DNA of 48,555 bases from Helicobacter sp. (GTDB taxonomy: Bacteria > Campylobacterota > Campylobacteria > Campylobacterales > Helicobacteraceae): positions 1 through 48,555 of the forward strand of contig NZ_JALEIK010000002.1 of assembly GCF_022770205.1 (NCBI RefSeq), given 5' to 3'. A program made the translations under genes and the position numbers. Position 1 is the first letter of the stretch. Each line of letters starts with the position of its first letter. Under the pieces are notes generated by a model. That model saw nothing but the letters and a program-made list of their open reading frames with translations, made no database searches and was not told the origin of the DNA. Positions 8,395 to 15,997 of the stretch are shown here, piece by piece.

Positions 8395-9384
8395 ATGGCA
8401 GTAGTTAGTCAATTTAGAAATACAAAGAGGATATTAGAATATAATAAGTGTTTGGAGATTTTAGGGGTTAGCGTAGAGGGTGAATATCTCTTAGAATCGC
8501 AATTAGATAGGGATAATGGTGATAAATGTGCTCTTAATTTTTATATTGATTTACTTTGTGAAAGATTAATAGAAGAGGTTCCAAAAGTTAAAAGGTTTGA
8601 TAATGCAATTGAGATTGAGGAATGCGTCAGCATTAAGGCATTAAATGAATTTTGGCGTGATTTTTTGATTTACCTTAGGCACGATTCTATTGTAAAGATT
8701 GAAAAAGCTGTTGGAATACATCTTAAAAATACTTATGATTCATTATCATTAGAAGTTTTGACTTTTTTGAAAAATTTTAATAATAAAATTGGTATGACTT
8801 TATTGGGAATTACCAATGAGCAAAAGCATATTCGTATGGTTTTGGAGGAATTAAAAAAGCGAAATTATGCTATTGTGTATGATTGCCCTGCAAAAGATTA
8901 TTATATTGGGAGTTTAGAAATGATTGGTTCAGATTACGCATTCATCGGTGATGGAATTTATTTTGCGTATTTGACAAAAGTTAAAGTTTGGCTAATGCTA
9001 ATGACTATGCCCATTATGGATATGGATATTCTTACAACAAAAATATTGGATTTACAGCATGTGTTTAATGTTTCAATTCCCGCAATTGATTGGAAAAGAA
9101 AGGAATGGCATGTATTCCATAATCTCTATTATACTAGGATAAGATATGCGCATTTTGTTTTGGCGCATACTCAAAGAGAGTTTAAGCTTTTAGAAAGGAC
9201 TTGTCAATATTATCAAACGCAATCTGATTCTTATCAGCATATTGCTAAGATTGTGAAAGCGGGTAATCCAAGTTTAGATTATGGATTATTAAAGTTTGAA
9301 GCTATGGTGGGGGGGGGGCAAAACAAGCATTTTGTTAGCTCCACAGCGTCTATCAAATCTAGTTTGCATAGAAGGGTTTGTTGA
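8395..9384 (+). CDS. N-terminal part of phase-variable CDP-glycerol glycerophosphotransferase-like protein (OFF)
   Basis: ATG 8395 has AAGGAAGG six bases upstream. The frame encodes the first Rossmann-like half of a GT-B type transferase and reaches GNPSLDYGLLKFEAMV, then enters a 10-G tract. After the tract it reads 25 out-of-frame residues and stops at 9384. The correct continuation lies in the frame ending at 9853. Nine or twelve G would restore one 485-residue protein. The NPSLD element matches YPSLD in the paralogues at 11633 and 15963. The family normally transfers a phospho-alcohol from a CDP donor; the donor here is unknown and could be a CDP-activated phosphoramidate (see findings). 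Confidence 0.7.
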   Translation: MAVVSQFRNTKRILEYNKCLEILGVSVEGEYLLESQLDRDNGDKCALNFYIDLLCERLIEEVPKVKRFDNAIEIEECVSIKALNEFWRDFLIYLRHDSIVKIEKAVGIHLKNTYDSLSLEVLTFLKNFNNKIGMTLLGITNEQKHIRMVLEELKKRNYAIVYDCPAKDYYIGSLEMIGSDYAFIGDGIYFAYLTKVKVWLMLMTMPIMDMDILTTKILDLQHVFNVSIPAIDWKRKEWHVFHNLYYTRIRYAHFVLAHTQREFKLLERTCQYYQTQSDSYQHIAKIVKAGNPSLDYGLLKFEAMVGGGQNKHFVSSTASIKSSLHRRVC

Positions 9385-9853
9385 GATGATAGAAAGTTTA
9401 TTAAAAAAGGGTTATGGTGTGATTCTTAGGGAGCATCCTTTTTTTGTGCAAAAACAGAGTTGTATTGAGCAGTGGAGCAAATATGAAAATTTTAAAATGG
9501 GCGATACAAAGCAATGGCTTGATGATTCTTTTTTAAATGTTGGAGTGATTGTTACGGATTATTCTTCTATGGGTTCTAGTTTTCCTTATGTTGGATTGGT
9601 GCGTTCAGTTTTTTTGAATCAAAATCCGGGGAATCTCATTAAAATTGATGGTGTTGAAGTGTATGATTCTTGTGTGAGTTCGGTTTTTTCTAATATGCAA
9701 GAAGCACAAAAGGAAATTGAATCTATTTTAAATCCTTTGACACAGAAAGAAACAAGAGAATTTTTAGAAGATTACAGAGAGAAGCAAGTGTATAATTTAA
9801 GAAAATCAGGAAGTTTTATTGCGGATTTTATTGTGAAACTTATGGATGAATAG
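9296..9853 (+). CDS. C-terminal domain of the phase-variable glycerophosphotransferase-like protein
   Basis: This frame has only a nominal TTG start inside the upstream gene, with no ribosome site, so it is read as the second half of the gene beginning at 8395. It shows the CDP-glycerol glycerophosphotransferase signatures: ILLAPQRLSN at the domain start, a helix followed by GVILREHPFF, and VIVTDYSSMGSSFPYVG, where the acidic/serine loop binds the CDP pyrophosphate in relatives. The end, YREKQVYNLRKSGSFIADFI, is a C-terminal signature shared with four other proteins in this locus. In the present OFF state this domain is not made as part of the enzyme. Confidence 0.65.
   Translation: MKLWWGGGKTSILLAPQRLSNLVCIEGFVEMIESLLKKGYGVILREHPFFVQKQSCIEQWSKYENFKMGDTKQWLDDSFLNVGVIVTDYSSMGSSFPYVGLVRSVFLNQNPGNLIKIDGVEVYDSCVSSVFSNMQEAQKEIESILNPLTQKETREFLEDYREKQVYNLRKSGSFIADFIVKLMDE
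9309..9318 (+). repeat. Poly-G tract of 10, phase-variation switch
   Basis: Ten G bases lie at the junction between the two domains of a glycerophosphotransferase-like gene. At 10 the product is cut off after 329 residues. At 9 or 12 the reading GGT/GGG...AAA ACA AGC joins the C-terminal domain, whose first residues, KTSILLAPQRL, correspond to the start of the second Rossmann fold. Confidence 0.85.
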
Positions 9854-9861
9854 GGGTTTTG

Positions 9862-10533
9862 ATGGAGTTTGAAAAGATTGTAGGAGTGATAGAATCTAGG
9901 CGGGAGGTGCTTAAAAGGAGTGAGATAAGCATTGAAGTGGTGGATTTTGGTGCGGGAAGTCCGCAAGATAAACGCACAAAAGAAGAGATGGAAAAGGGTG
10001 TTTTGTGTGCGATTGCGCTTTGTGATTTAGCAAAAATTGGAGTTAAGAGAGAAAAGGCGCAGGAGATTTTTAAGATTTTTAAAGCCTTAAATCCTAAGGT
10101 GATTTTAGAGCTTGGCACTTGCTGTGGGTTTTCTAGCAGTTATATGAGTTATTTCGCGCCAGAGTCTAGGATTTATAGCATTGAAGGGAGTGAGAATGTC
10201 GCAAACATCGCAAGGGAGAATCATCAAGGCTTTGGGCTTAAGAATGTTGAAGTTTTAGTGGGGCGATTTAATCTTGTGCTGCCTAGCCTTTTAGAGCGTG
10301 TTGCGCCGCTAGATTTTGCCTTCATTGATGGGCATCACGATAGGTTTGCGACGCTGGAGTATTTTCACACAATCCGCCCTTTTATGTCTAAAGGTGGGGT
10401 GATGCTTTTTGATGATATTGCTTGGAGTGGTGGAATGCAGGGGGCGTGGGAGGAAATATTGGAATCTAAAATGTATAAAGAAGCCTATGTTGTGGGTGAA
10501 AATGCTTGGAAAATGGGGGCTGTATGGCTGTGA
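9862..10533 (+). CDS. Class I SAM-dependent O-methyltransferase
   Basis: Starting at ATG 9862 behind AGGGG, the protein has 223 residues. It carries the SAM-binding motif VILELGTCCGFSSSYMSYF, an acidic residue after strand 2 (IYSIEGSE), and LDFAFIDGHHDR followed by GGVMLFDDI. The last two are typical of the Methyltransf_24 / CmcI-like O-methyltransferases, where these acidic residues can bind a metal. It lies between the glycerophosphotransferase-like gene and the aminotransferase gene, and overlaps the latter by 10 bases. A sugar hydroxyl is the likely acceptor. It is unrelated in sequence to the pair of methyltransferases at 14333 and 15230. Confidence 0.75.
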   Translation: MEFEKIVGVIESRREVLKRSEISIEVVDFGAGSPQDKRTKEEMEKGVLCAIALCDLAKIGVKREKAQEIFKIFKALNPKVILELGTCCGFSSSYMSYFAPESRIYSIEGSENVANIARENHQGFGLKNVEVLVGRFNLVLPSLLERVAPLDFAFIDGHHDRFATLEYFHTIRPFMSKGGVMLFDDIAWSGGMQGAWEEILESKMYKEAYVVGENAWKMGAVWL

Positions 10534-11633
10534 AGTTTTTAGATTTGCATAAGCAGTATTTAAGCATTAAAAATGAGATTGATAGGGCGATATTTTCTGT
10601 GATTAAAACTTGTGCGTTTGTGGGCGGGGTGGAAGTTGAAGCCTTTGAAAAAGAGTTTGCTAGTTTTATTAGTGAGGGAATTTTGGGCGGAGGAGTGCAG
10701 GCGTTAGGCGTGGCAAATGGGACGGATGCGCTAGAGATTGCCATTAGGGCATTGGAGTTGCCTAGGGATTCTGTGGTGCTAGTGCCTGCAAATAGCTTTG
10801 TAGCAAGTGCTGAAGCGGTGGTTAGCAATGGGTTAAGGGTAAAATTTGTGGATTGCGGGGAGGATTATTCGCTTGATATTGCGGATTTGAAGGCTAAGAT
10901 TGACTCTGAAGTGAGTGCGATTGTGGTGGTGCATTTGTATGGAATCCCTGCAAATATGGAAGAGATTTTAAGGTTAGCAAAAGAATGGAATCTAAAAATC
11001 ATTGAGGATTGCGCACAGGCACACGGAGCTAGATTTAATGGGCAGAGAGTTGGGAGCTTTGGTGATGTGGGGGCGTTTAGCTTTTATCCGGGCAAGAATT
11101 TGGGGGCTTATGGTGATGGGGGAATGATTGTAAGTAAGGATTCTGCGCTGTTAAGAAAGTGCAAGGAAATCGCTCATCACGGGGGGCTTAGGAAGTATCA
11201 GCATAAGATTGTTGGGAGAAATTCTAGGCTAGATGCGTTGCAAGCGGCGATTTTGCGCGTGAAGTTGCGTTATTTAGAAGCTTGGAATGCTAGGCGCAAG
11301 GAAGTGGCGCAAATGTATTTTAAAGGGCTTAGTGGTTTTACTCTGCCAAAGGTGGCTAGTGATAGGGAGTGTGTGTGGCATTTGTTTGTGTTGCGCTGTG
11401 AAAATTGCTCTGCTATAATGGAATCACTGCATAAAGTTGGAATTCAAACAGGGCTGCATTATCCTACTGCGCTGCCTAATACCCCTGCATTTTTTAAAAA
11501 GCCCTATGTTGTAGCGTCAGAGTGCAAAAATGCGAATGCGTGGCAGGATAAGATTCTCTCACTGCCTATGGGGGAGCATTTAGAGAACGATGAGGTAGAA
11601 AAAGTGATTAAAATTTTAAAGGAGAATTGCTAA
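10524..11633 (+). CDS. DegT/DnrJ/EryC1-family PLP aminotransferase
   Basis: The 369-residue protein starts at ATG 10524 (MAVKFLDLHKQY), behind a G-rich site inside the preceding gene. The PLP-binding Lys191 lies in SFYPGKNLGAYGDGG. Other family motifs are ANGTDALEIAIRAL, VPANSFVAS, EDCAQAHGA and the acceptor-side NSRLDALQAA. DegT enzymes transfer the amino group of glutamate to a keto-sugar nucleotide. With the WlbA-like dehydrogenase at 6129 it would form the 3-amino sugar that is then acylated by the acetyl- or formyltransferase upstream, in the manner of WbpE; this assignment is an inference. The stop shares a base with the next start (TAATG). Confidence 0.85.
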   Translation: MAVKFLDLHKQYLSIKNEIDRAIFSVIKTCAFVGGVEVEAFEKEFASFISEGILGGGVQALGVANGTDALEIAIRALELPRDSVVLVPANSFVASAEAVVSNGLRVKFVDCGEDYSLDIADLKAKIDSEVSAIVVVHLYGIPANMEEILRLAKEWNLKIIEDCAQAHGARFNGQRVGSFGDVGAFSFYPGKNLGAYGDGGMIVSKDSALLRKCKEIAHHGGLRKYQHKIVGRNSRLDALQAAILRVKLRYLEAWNARRKEVAQMYFKGLSGFTLPKVASDRECVWHLFVLRCENCSAIMESLHKVGIQTGLHYPTALPNTPAFFKKPYVVASECKNANAWQDKILSLPMGEHLENDEVEKVIKILKENC

Positions 11634-12979
11634 TGCATTATTATATTTATCCTGCGGGGGGGGGGGGGAATTGTGTAGCTTGGTTAATAGAGTTTTTCAA
11701 TCATAAAGAGGGGAGAAGTGATACTTACTCCTTTATTGATGATTCTAATCCAAAAACCAGTTTAGAATCTTGTTATAAGGAGATAAAGGATTGTGAAGTT
11801 TTAATTGCTTCAGATAGGTTTTATGAAAAGCTTGTGGATAATTTACTAGCTTTTGGAATTAGGAATTTTTCTAATGGAATTAAGAAGTTTGCTAAGGAAT
11901 TGAATGCAAATTTTAGCAATAGTGGGAAAAATGTGGGATTAATTTGTGATGATTATGCGAGTCAAAAACATTTTGGAAATATTGCAGAAGAGTTAGAGAA
12001 TGCGGGGTTTAGAGTGTTTTATCTGAAATTGTTTGGTTCTCACGAATATAATGTGGATTTGACAGATACAAATGCATTGTTAATTGTGAGTGATTTTTTG
12101 TCGTATTTACATTTTTGTCCTTTAATGATTGGAACAACCTTTCACTATGTTGTGCATAGAGAAGTAAAATATATTAGTCTTTTTAGTGCGTATTATATTC
12201 CAAATTTTCATTTATATTATCATACAAGAGAGGCAAGAGGAAGGGCTTTTTCGCATTGTGAAATCGCATCTTTTGTAAATTATTATATTGTATGCTCCAA
12301 TAAGAAAAGTTATGAGAGTTTAGTAGAGTTTTTTGAAAAAAACAATGGCTATAAGGAAAGATTGCTCAAGCTTGGGTATCCTAGTTTAGATAGGGAAGTG
12401 AAATCTTATAGGCAACAAGAAGAGTGTGTAAAAGATACAATTATTGTTCTAGCGGTGGTGCGGAGAGAATTTTTAAAAAAATTAGCCGAGCGTTTAATTA
12501 ATGCTTTGTTGGAGAAGACAGATTATAGGATTGTGTATAAAACACACAATGGACACCCCGAGCTTTTTGAGCAAGAAAAGCAGTTTGTTTCCCAATGGAT
12601 AGATGATGATAATTTTGTTTTTTACACAGAGGCAAATTTGACACCACAGGAGCTAAAGCGAAGTATCACGCTCATAGAAAGCAGAAGTTCTTTGCTTTAT
12701 ACTTATCCGCTTATTACAGGTAAGCCATCAATTATTCTTCAGCCTGATTCTAAGTTTTTAGAGTCTAGCGAAGATAATTTTTATGAAGAGAGATTGCATA
12801 TTAAAGCATTTTGTGTAGAGGATGTGTTAGAGATTCTTATACTTTTAGAAAATGCGCAATTTTGTGCTAAAAGAGAGGAAATGGTAGAAGATTATCGCAA
12901 AAATGATGCGTATTGTTTTGGAGAAGCATCAAAAAGCATTGTGCAGTTTATTTGTGAGTGTTTTCAAAAGTATATTTAA
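11633..12979 (+). CDS. CDP-glycerol glycerophosphotransferase-like protein, phase-variable (ON)
   Basis: The 448-residue protein starts at ATG 11633. A 13-G tract directly after eight codons encodes the glycines of MHYYIYPAGGGG. It is in frame here, so this gene is ON. The body shows the two-domain layout of the paralogues: VGLICDDYASQKHFGNIAEE, then KLGYPSLDREV at the domain boundary, then IVYKTHNGHPE and SITLIESRSSLLYTYPLITGKPS near the C-terminus, and the closing signature YRKNDAYCFGEASKSIVQFI. The first residues, YYIYPAG, are shared with the gene at 13035 (YYVYPSG). Any length change not in threes would end translation almost at once. The likely role is transfer of a CDP-activated phospho-group to a glycan. 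Confidence 0.7.
   Translation: MHYYIYPAGGGGNCVAWLIEFFNHKEGRSDTYSFIDDSNPKTSLESCYKEIKDCEVLIASDRFYEKLVDNLLAFGIRNFSNGIKKFAKELNANFSNSGKNVGLICDDYASQKHFGNIAEELENAGFRVFYLKLFGSHEYNVDLTDTNALLIVSDFLSYLHFCPLMIGTTFHYVVHREVKYISLFSAYYIPNFHLYYHTREARGRAFSHCEIASFVNYYIVCSNKKSYESLVEFFEKNNGYKERLLKLGYPSLDREVKSYRQQEECVKDTIIVLAVVRREFLKKLAERLINALLEKTDYRIVYKTHNGHPELFEQEKQFVSQWIDDDNFVFYTEANLTPQELKRSITLIESRSSLLYTYPLITGKPSIILQPDSKFLESSEDNFYEERLHIKAFCVEDVLEILILLENAQFCAKREEMVEDYRKNDAYCFGEASKSIVQFICECFQKYI
11656..11668 (+). repeat. Poly-G tract of 13 near the start codon, gene ON
   Basis: Thirteen G bases begin 23 bases after the ATG, read as GCG GGG GGG GGG GGG AAT. At this length the frame is open for 448 residues. Slippage by one or two bases would give a very short peptide, making this the tightest on/off switch of the set. 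Confidence 0.85.
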
Positions 12980-13034
12980 TAATGCGCATTGATGTTATAG
13001 TAGGCTATTAATATTTGGTAAAAGGTTAAATGCA

Positions 13035-13838
13035 ATGTATTATGTATATCCTTCAGGATGGACAGGAAAACTTTTGGCTGCTATGGTTGAGTATGTGGAT
13101 GGGGTTTGTCCAAAGCTAGTAGATGATGCTGTGTTTGGAAGCGGATTGTTAGACTATAAAGAGGAGATTTTAAAGACGCATTCTATTGTATTGCTTGCTT
13201 GGGATAAAAAATCAGGTTGGAATGATTCTACAATGCAGCAATTGGTTATGAAGTTACAAAAATTTGGGATTCCTTATGAGGAAAATGCGATGGAGCAGTA
13301 TGCTCTCAAGGTTGTTGAAAAGTTAAAAGCAAATGTCCTAAGTAAAGGGATTAGGAGATGTGTAGGTATTGAGCTTGGAGGAATGGCAGAAGACAAGCAC
13401 ATTGGATTATTGGATGATTTATTGGTTGAAATCTTTGGAAAGAATGTTTTGATTCTTTATTTTTGTGGTTTTATAGAATCTTACAAAAGGATTTTGCGAA
13501 AAATTAAAAATAATAATATTCCTGCCCTTGCTGTGTGCTTATCCCCTTATGATTTGGCAATGGTGGATTTTGTTGATGTTTTGTGCAAAGTTTCTTGGAC
13601 ATTAAAAAATCCTTCTGTCAAAACGATTGAAATAGGACATTCAATGAGTGATTTTTCTAAAATGGATTTAGATCAATATGAAGAATATTTTGATGATTTA
13701 TGTATTGCAAGCAGTGATTTTTACCCTAAAACTAAACCGCAGATGATCACTTGTTTAAAAAGTGGTTATTTAGCCTTTGATAGGACTTGTGCAGAATTAG
13801 TTGGTTTAGGTAGCGGGGGGGGGGGGGGTATTGTTTGA
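13035..13838 (+). CDS. N-terminal part of phase-variable glycerophosphotransferase-like protein (OFF)
   Basis: ATG 13035 follows a weak AAAGG. The protein starts MYYVYPSGWTGKLLAAMVEY, like its neighbours at 11633 and 15963, and includes CVGIELGGMAEDKHIG and KSGYLAFDRTCAEL before a 14-G tract. At 14 it ends after SGGGGGIV at 13838. The second domain follows in another frame (13831-14346). With 13 or 16 G the two would join as a 436-residue protein. A 55-base gap separates it from the upstream gene. The family assignment rests on shared N- and C-terminal motifs with the other paralogues rather than on a diagnostic catalytic motif in this half. Confidence 0.65.
   Translation: MYYVYPSGWTGKLLAAMVEYVDGVCPKLVDDAVFGSGLLDYKEEILKTHSIVLLAWDKKSGWNDSTMQQLVMKLQKFGIPYEENAMEQYALKVVEKLKANVLSKGIRRCVGIELGGMAEDKHIGLLDDLLVEIFGKNVLILYFCGFIESYKRILRKIKNNNIPALAVCLSPYDLAMVDFVDVLCKVSWTLKNPSVKTIEIGHSMSDFSKMDLDQYEEYFDDLCIASSDFYPKTKPQMITCLKSGYLAFDRTCAELVGLGSGGGGGIV
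13815..13828 (+). repeat. Poly-G tract of 14, longest in the window
   Basis: Fourteen G bases follow AGC at the boundary between the two domains of a glycerophosphotransferase-like gene. At 14 the product stops 11 bases beyond the tract, at TGA 13836. At 13 the codons GTA TTG TTT GAT bring in the C-terminal domain. The tract lies at the same inter-domain position as those at 9309 and 16974. Confidence 0.85.
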
Positions 13839-14346
13839 TGCTTATGATGAAAAAGAATTTTATGGAATGTTGCCTTTGATAAAAGAAGTTTTAAAGGAGT
13901 ATAAGGTAAGATTCCGCGCTAGATTTTTTACACAGGGAAGCGATTGGAAGCAGAGTAAAAGAGTGATAGAGATGTTGTTGCAGAATCCTAATTTTAGTGT
14001 GGATGCAAATTGGAAGATGTCTTTAGAGAGTTATAGAGATTCTTTCGTATTGGTTTGTGGAGCAACAACAATGCAATACACCTTTCCCTTATTGACTTTA
14101 TGTCCATCTCTAGTTTTGTCAGATTCTTTAGGATCTTTAAGTGAGAATCTTGGAGTTGTGTGTGCAAAGGATATCTCGCCTAGTGCGTTTCTAAAAATCG
14201 TGCAGGAGATAGAAGCTAATGGGTTAATATGGAGAGAGAAAATTTTACATTATCGCAAAACTAAGTGTTATAACTTTGGAAATGCAAGTGCGTATTTAGC
14301 AGAATTTATTTTTAATTTTTTAAGGAGAAAGTATGGAACAAAGTGA
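13831..14346 (+). CDS. C-terminal domain of the phase-variable glycerophosphotransferase-like protein
   Basis: The 171-residue frame starts at a nominal TTG right after the G tract and is best read as the second half of the gene beginning at 13035. It opens FDAYDEKEFYGMLPLIKEVL, contains VLVCGATTMQYTFPLLTLCPS, which corresponds to the donor-binding loop of the paralogues, and ends YRKTKCYNFGNASAYLAEFI, the shared C-terminal signature. The usual Asp-Tyr-Ser-Ser of the loop is replaced here by Gly-Ala-Thr-Thr, so donor binding may differ from that of the other family members. It overlaps the start of the methyltransferase gene at 14333 by 14 bases. Confidence 0.6.
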   Translation: MFDAYDEKEFYGMLPLIKEVLKEYKVRFRARFFTQGSDWKQSKRVIEMLLQNPNFSVDANWKMSLESYRDSFVLVCGATTMQYTFPLLTLCPSLVLSDSLGSLSENLGVVCAKDISPSAFLKIVQEIEANGLIWREKILHYRKTKCYNFGNASAYLAEFIFNFLRRKYGTK

Positions 14347-14773
14347 TTTTACAGAGTTGGCAAAGCATTATCACAATCGTCCAGCATATAGTGAAATGTT
14401 ATTGCAAAAGCTTATTGCTTGTGTGAATGCGGAGAACAAGCCATTGCAGGATTTGCAAGTTGTTGAGGTTGGTGCTGGCACTGGGAAGCTTACAAAAATG
14501 TTGAGTGATTTGGGTTTGCCTGTGTGTGCTGTTGAGCCAAATGATAATATGCGCACTGAAGGCATTGGATACACCAAAGATTCTAAAGTGCAGTGGATAA
14601 AGGGAAGTGGAGAGGATACAGGAGTGGAATCTAATTTTGCAAATTGGGTGATTATGGCAAGCTCTTTTCATTGGACTGATCCTAGTAAATCTCTGCCGGA
14701 GTTTGCAAGAATCCTAGACTCTAGCGGGGGGGGGGGTATTTTACAGCTATTTGGAATCCGCGCAATCTCCTAG
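14333..14773 (+). CDS. N-terminal part of phase-variable class I methyltransferase (OFF)
   Basis: ATG 14333 lies behind AAGGAGAAAGT. The sequence is a Methyltransf_11-type SAM domain: HYHNRPAYSEMLLQKL, the SAM loop VVEVGAGTGKLTKML near residues 43-57, CAVEPNDNMR, and ASSFHWTDPSKSL. An 11-G tract after LDSS shifts the frame, and the product ends as GGGGILQLFGIRAIS. The proper continuation, YFTAIWNPRNLLEGSV, lies in another frame (through 15156). With 12 or 9 G the gene would encode 274 residues, ending like its intact paralogue at 15230. By position beside the phosphoramidate genes it resembles the Cj1419/Cj1420 methyltransferases of C. jejuni; this link is an inference. Confidence 0.7.
   Translation: MEQSDFTELAKHYHNRPAYSEMLLQKLIACVNAENKPLQDLQVVEVGAGTGKLTKMLSDLGLPVCAVEPNDNMRTEGIGYTKDSKVQWIKGSGEDTGVESNFANWVIMASSFHWTDPSKSLPEFARILDSSGGGGILQLFGIRAIS
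14726..14736 (+). repeat. Poly-G tract of 11, switch in methyltransferase gene
   Basis: Eleven G bases follow TCT AGC in the middle of a SAM-methyltransferase gene. At 11 the product is cut to 146 residues. At 12 or 9 the downstream codons TAT TTT ACA GCT ATT TGG are read and the domain is completed. The same position in the paralogue at 15230 encodes KKGSYFSCMWN without a homopolymer. Confidence 0.85.
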
Positions 14774-14781
14774 AAGGCTCG

Positions 14782-15156
14782 GTGTTTGATAGGATTGAAA
14801 AGAAAATTAAGAATATTGTTCCAGAGCTTGCTCGTGTGAGTAGTGGCGCGCAAAATGTGAAAAAATGGGAAGAAATCCTTGTATCCACAGGGGATTTTAA
14901 AGATTGTTTTTTTATGGAATGCGATTACATTGAGATAATGGATAAAGAGCGTTATCTTGGGGCGTGGCATTCTGTAAATGATATACAAGCCCAAGCAGGA
15001 AAGAAGCGATGGGGAGAGATTTTAGCGATGATTGAAAAAGAAATTGCTCCCTTTGAAACTCTAGAGATTCCTTATAAAATTCGCGCTTGGACAGCTAAGG
15101 TGGTAAAAAAGACTACTAAGGCTAGGGAAGCTGGGGGGGGGGCAATTTCTAGCTAG
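14782..15156 (+). CDS. C-terminal part of the phase-variable methyltransferase
   Basis: A GTG at 14782 gives 124 residues, but the frame is open back to the G tract at 14736 and matches the paralogue from there. It therefore belongs to the gene starting at 14333. It contains the equivalent of the YINAWRSVKNP region of the paralogue as YLGAWHSVNDIQAQ, and an end, YKIRAWTAKVV, aligned with KYATRCWSARKL. A second tract of 10 G near the end sets the last residues. At 10 the tail is AGGGAISS. A single-base loss would extend it by about 30 residues, up to a TAG just before the ATG at 15230. Confidence 0.6.
   Translation: MFDRIEKKIKNIVPELARVSSGAQNVKKWEEILVSTGDFKDCFFMECDYIEIMDKERYLGAWHSVNDIQAQAGKKRWGEILAMIEKEIAPFETLEIPYKIRAWTAKVVKKTTKAREAGGGAISS
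15133..15142 (+). repeat. Second poly-G tract (10) in the same methyltransferase gene
   Basis: Ten G bases lie 12 bases before the stop at 15154. Length 10 gives the tail GGGAISS. Length 11 gives GGGGNF and a stop. Length 9 reads on through QFLASCFLQ to a TAG just upstream of the next gene. This tract changes only the C-terminal tail, unlike the upstream tract, which abolishes the domain. Confidence 0.8.
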
Positions 15157-15229
15157 TTGCTTTTTGCAATCTATTCCTTTTAGATGCGTTCCTTGCTTTC
15201 TTGCTTGTGGCGTTTTGAAAGGATAGAAA

Positions 15230-15997
15230 ATGCAAAAAATTGTAGAACAGGTATGGGATTACACAAAACACGCGAAATTTTATGAATATCGTCCCAATTA
15301 TGCGCCCGCAACCCTTGATATGTTGGTGGCTTTAGTTGGGCGCAATCATACAGAAATCAAGGTTGCAGATATTGGTGCAGGGACAGGGAATTTAAGCATT
15401 ATGTTGTTAGAGAGAGGTTGTAAGGTAGTAGCAGTTGAGCCAAATGATGCGATGCGCGAGATCGGAGAGAAACGCACAAAAGGACAAGATATAGAATGGG
15501 TGCGTGCCATTGGAGTGGATTCTACGCTAGAATCTAATGCTTTTGATTGGGTAACTTTTGGAAGCAGTTTTAATGTGATGGATAGAAGAAAGGCGTTAGA
15601 GGAATCGCATAGGTTATTAAAGAAAGGGAGCTATTTTTCTTGTATGTGGAATCATAGGGATTTAAACGATGCCATTCAAAAGATTGCTGAAGATGTGATT
15701 ATGCAGTTTGTGCCAAACTATACGCGTGGCGTTAGAAGGGAGGATCAAAAACCTTTTTTGCTAGAGCAAAAGGATTTATTTGATGGTATCATTTACACAG
15801 AGGAGGATTTCTATTTTCATCAAAGTTTAGAAAATTATATCAATGCTTGGAGAAGTGTGAAAAATCCTTATTGGGATTTAGAGACAAAGGAGGGTGAAGA
15901 GTTGTTTGAAAAAATCACGCAAGAATTAGCAAAAAAACTTTCTAACGCATTTGACATTAAATATGCAACAAGGTGCTGGAGTGCAAGGAAACTTTAG
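15230..15997 (+). CDS. Class I SAM-dependent methyltransferase
   Basis: This intact 255-residue protein starts at ATG 15230 behind AAAGGAT. The SAM loop is VADIGAGTGNLSIMLL near residues 45-60, followed by VVAVEPNDAMRE and a C-terminal lobe containing ENYINAWRSVKNPYWDL. It is a clear paralogue of the split methyltransferase at 14333-15156, with the same N-terminal layout and the same EPND motif, but it has no G tract, so it would stay on when its sister is off. The pair next to phosphoramidate genes mirrors the two methyltransferases of the C. jejuni MeOPN locus. The acceptor could be the phosphoramidate oxygen, but this is inferred. It overlaps the following gene by about 35 bases. Confidence 0.75.
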   Translation: MQKIVEQVWDYTKHAKFYEYRPNYAPATLDMLVALVGRNHTEIKVADIGAGTGNLSIMLLERGCKVVAVEPNDAMREIGEKRTKGQDIEWVRAIGVDSTLESNAFDWVTFGSSFNVMDRRKALEESHRLLKKGSYFSCMWNHRDLNDAIQKIAEDVIMQFVPNYTRGVRREDQKPFLLEQKDLFDGIIYTEEDFYFHQSLENYINAWRSVKNPYWDLETKEGEELFEKITQELAKKLSNAFDIKYATRCWSARKL

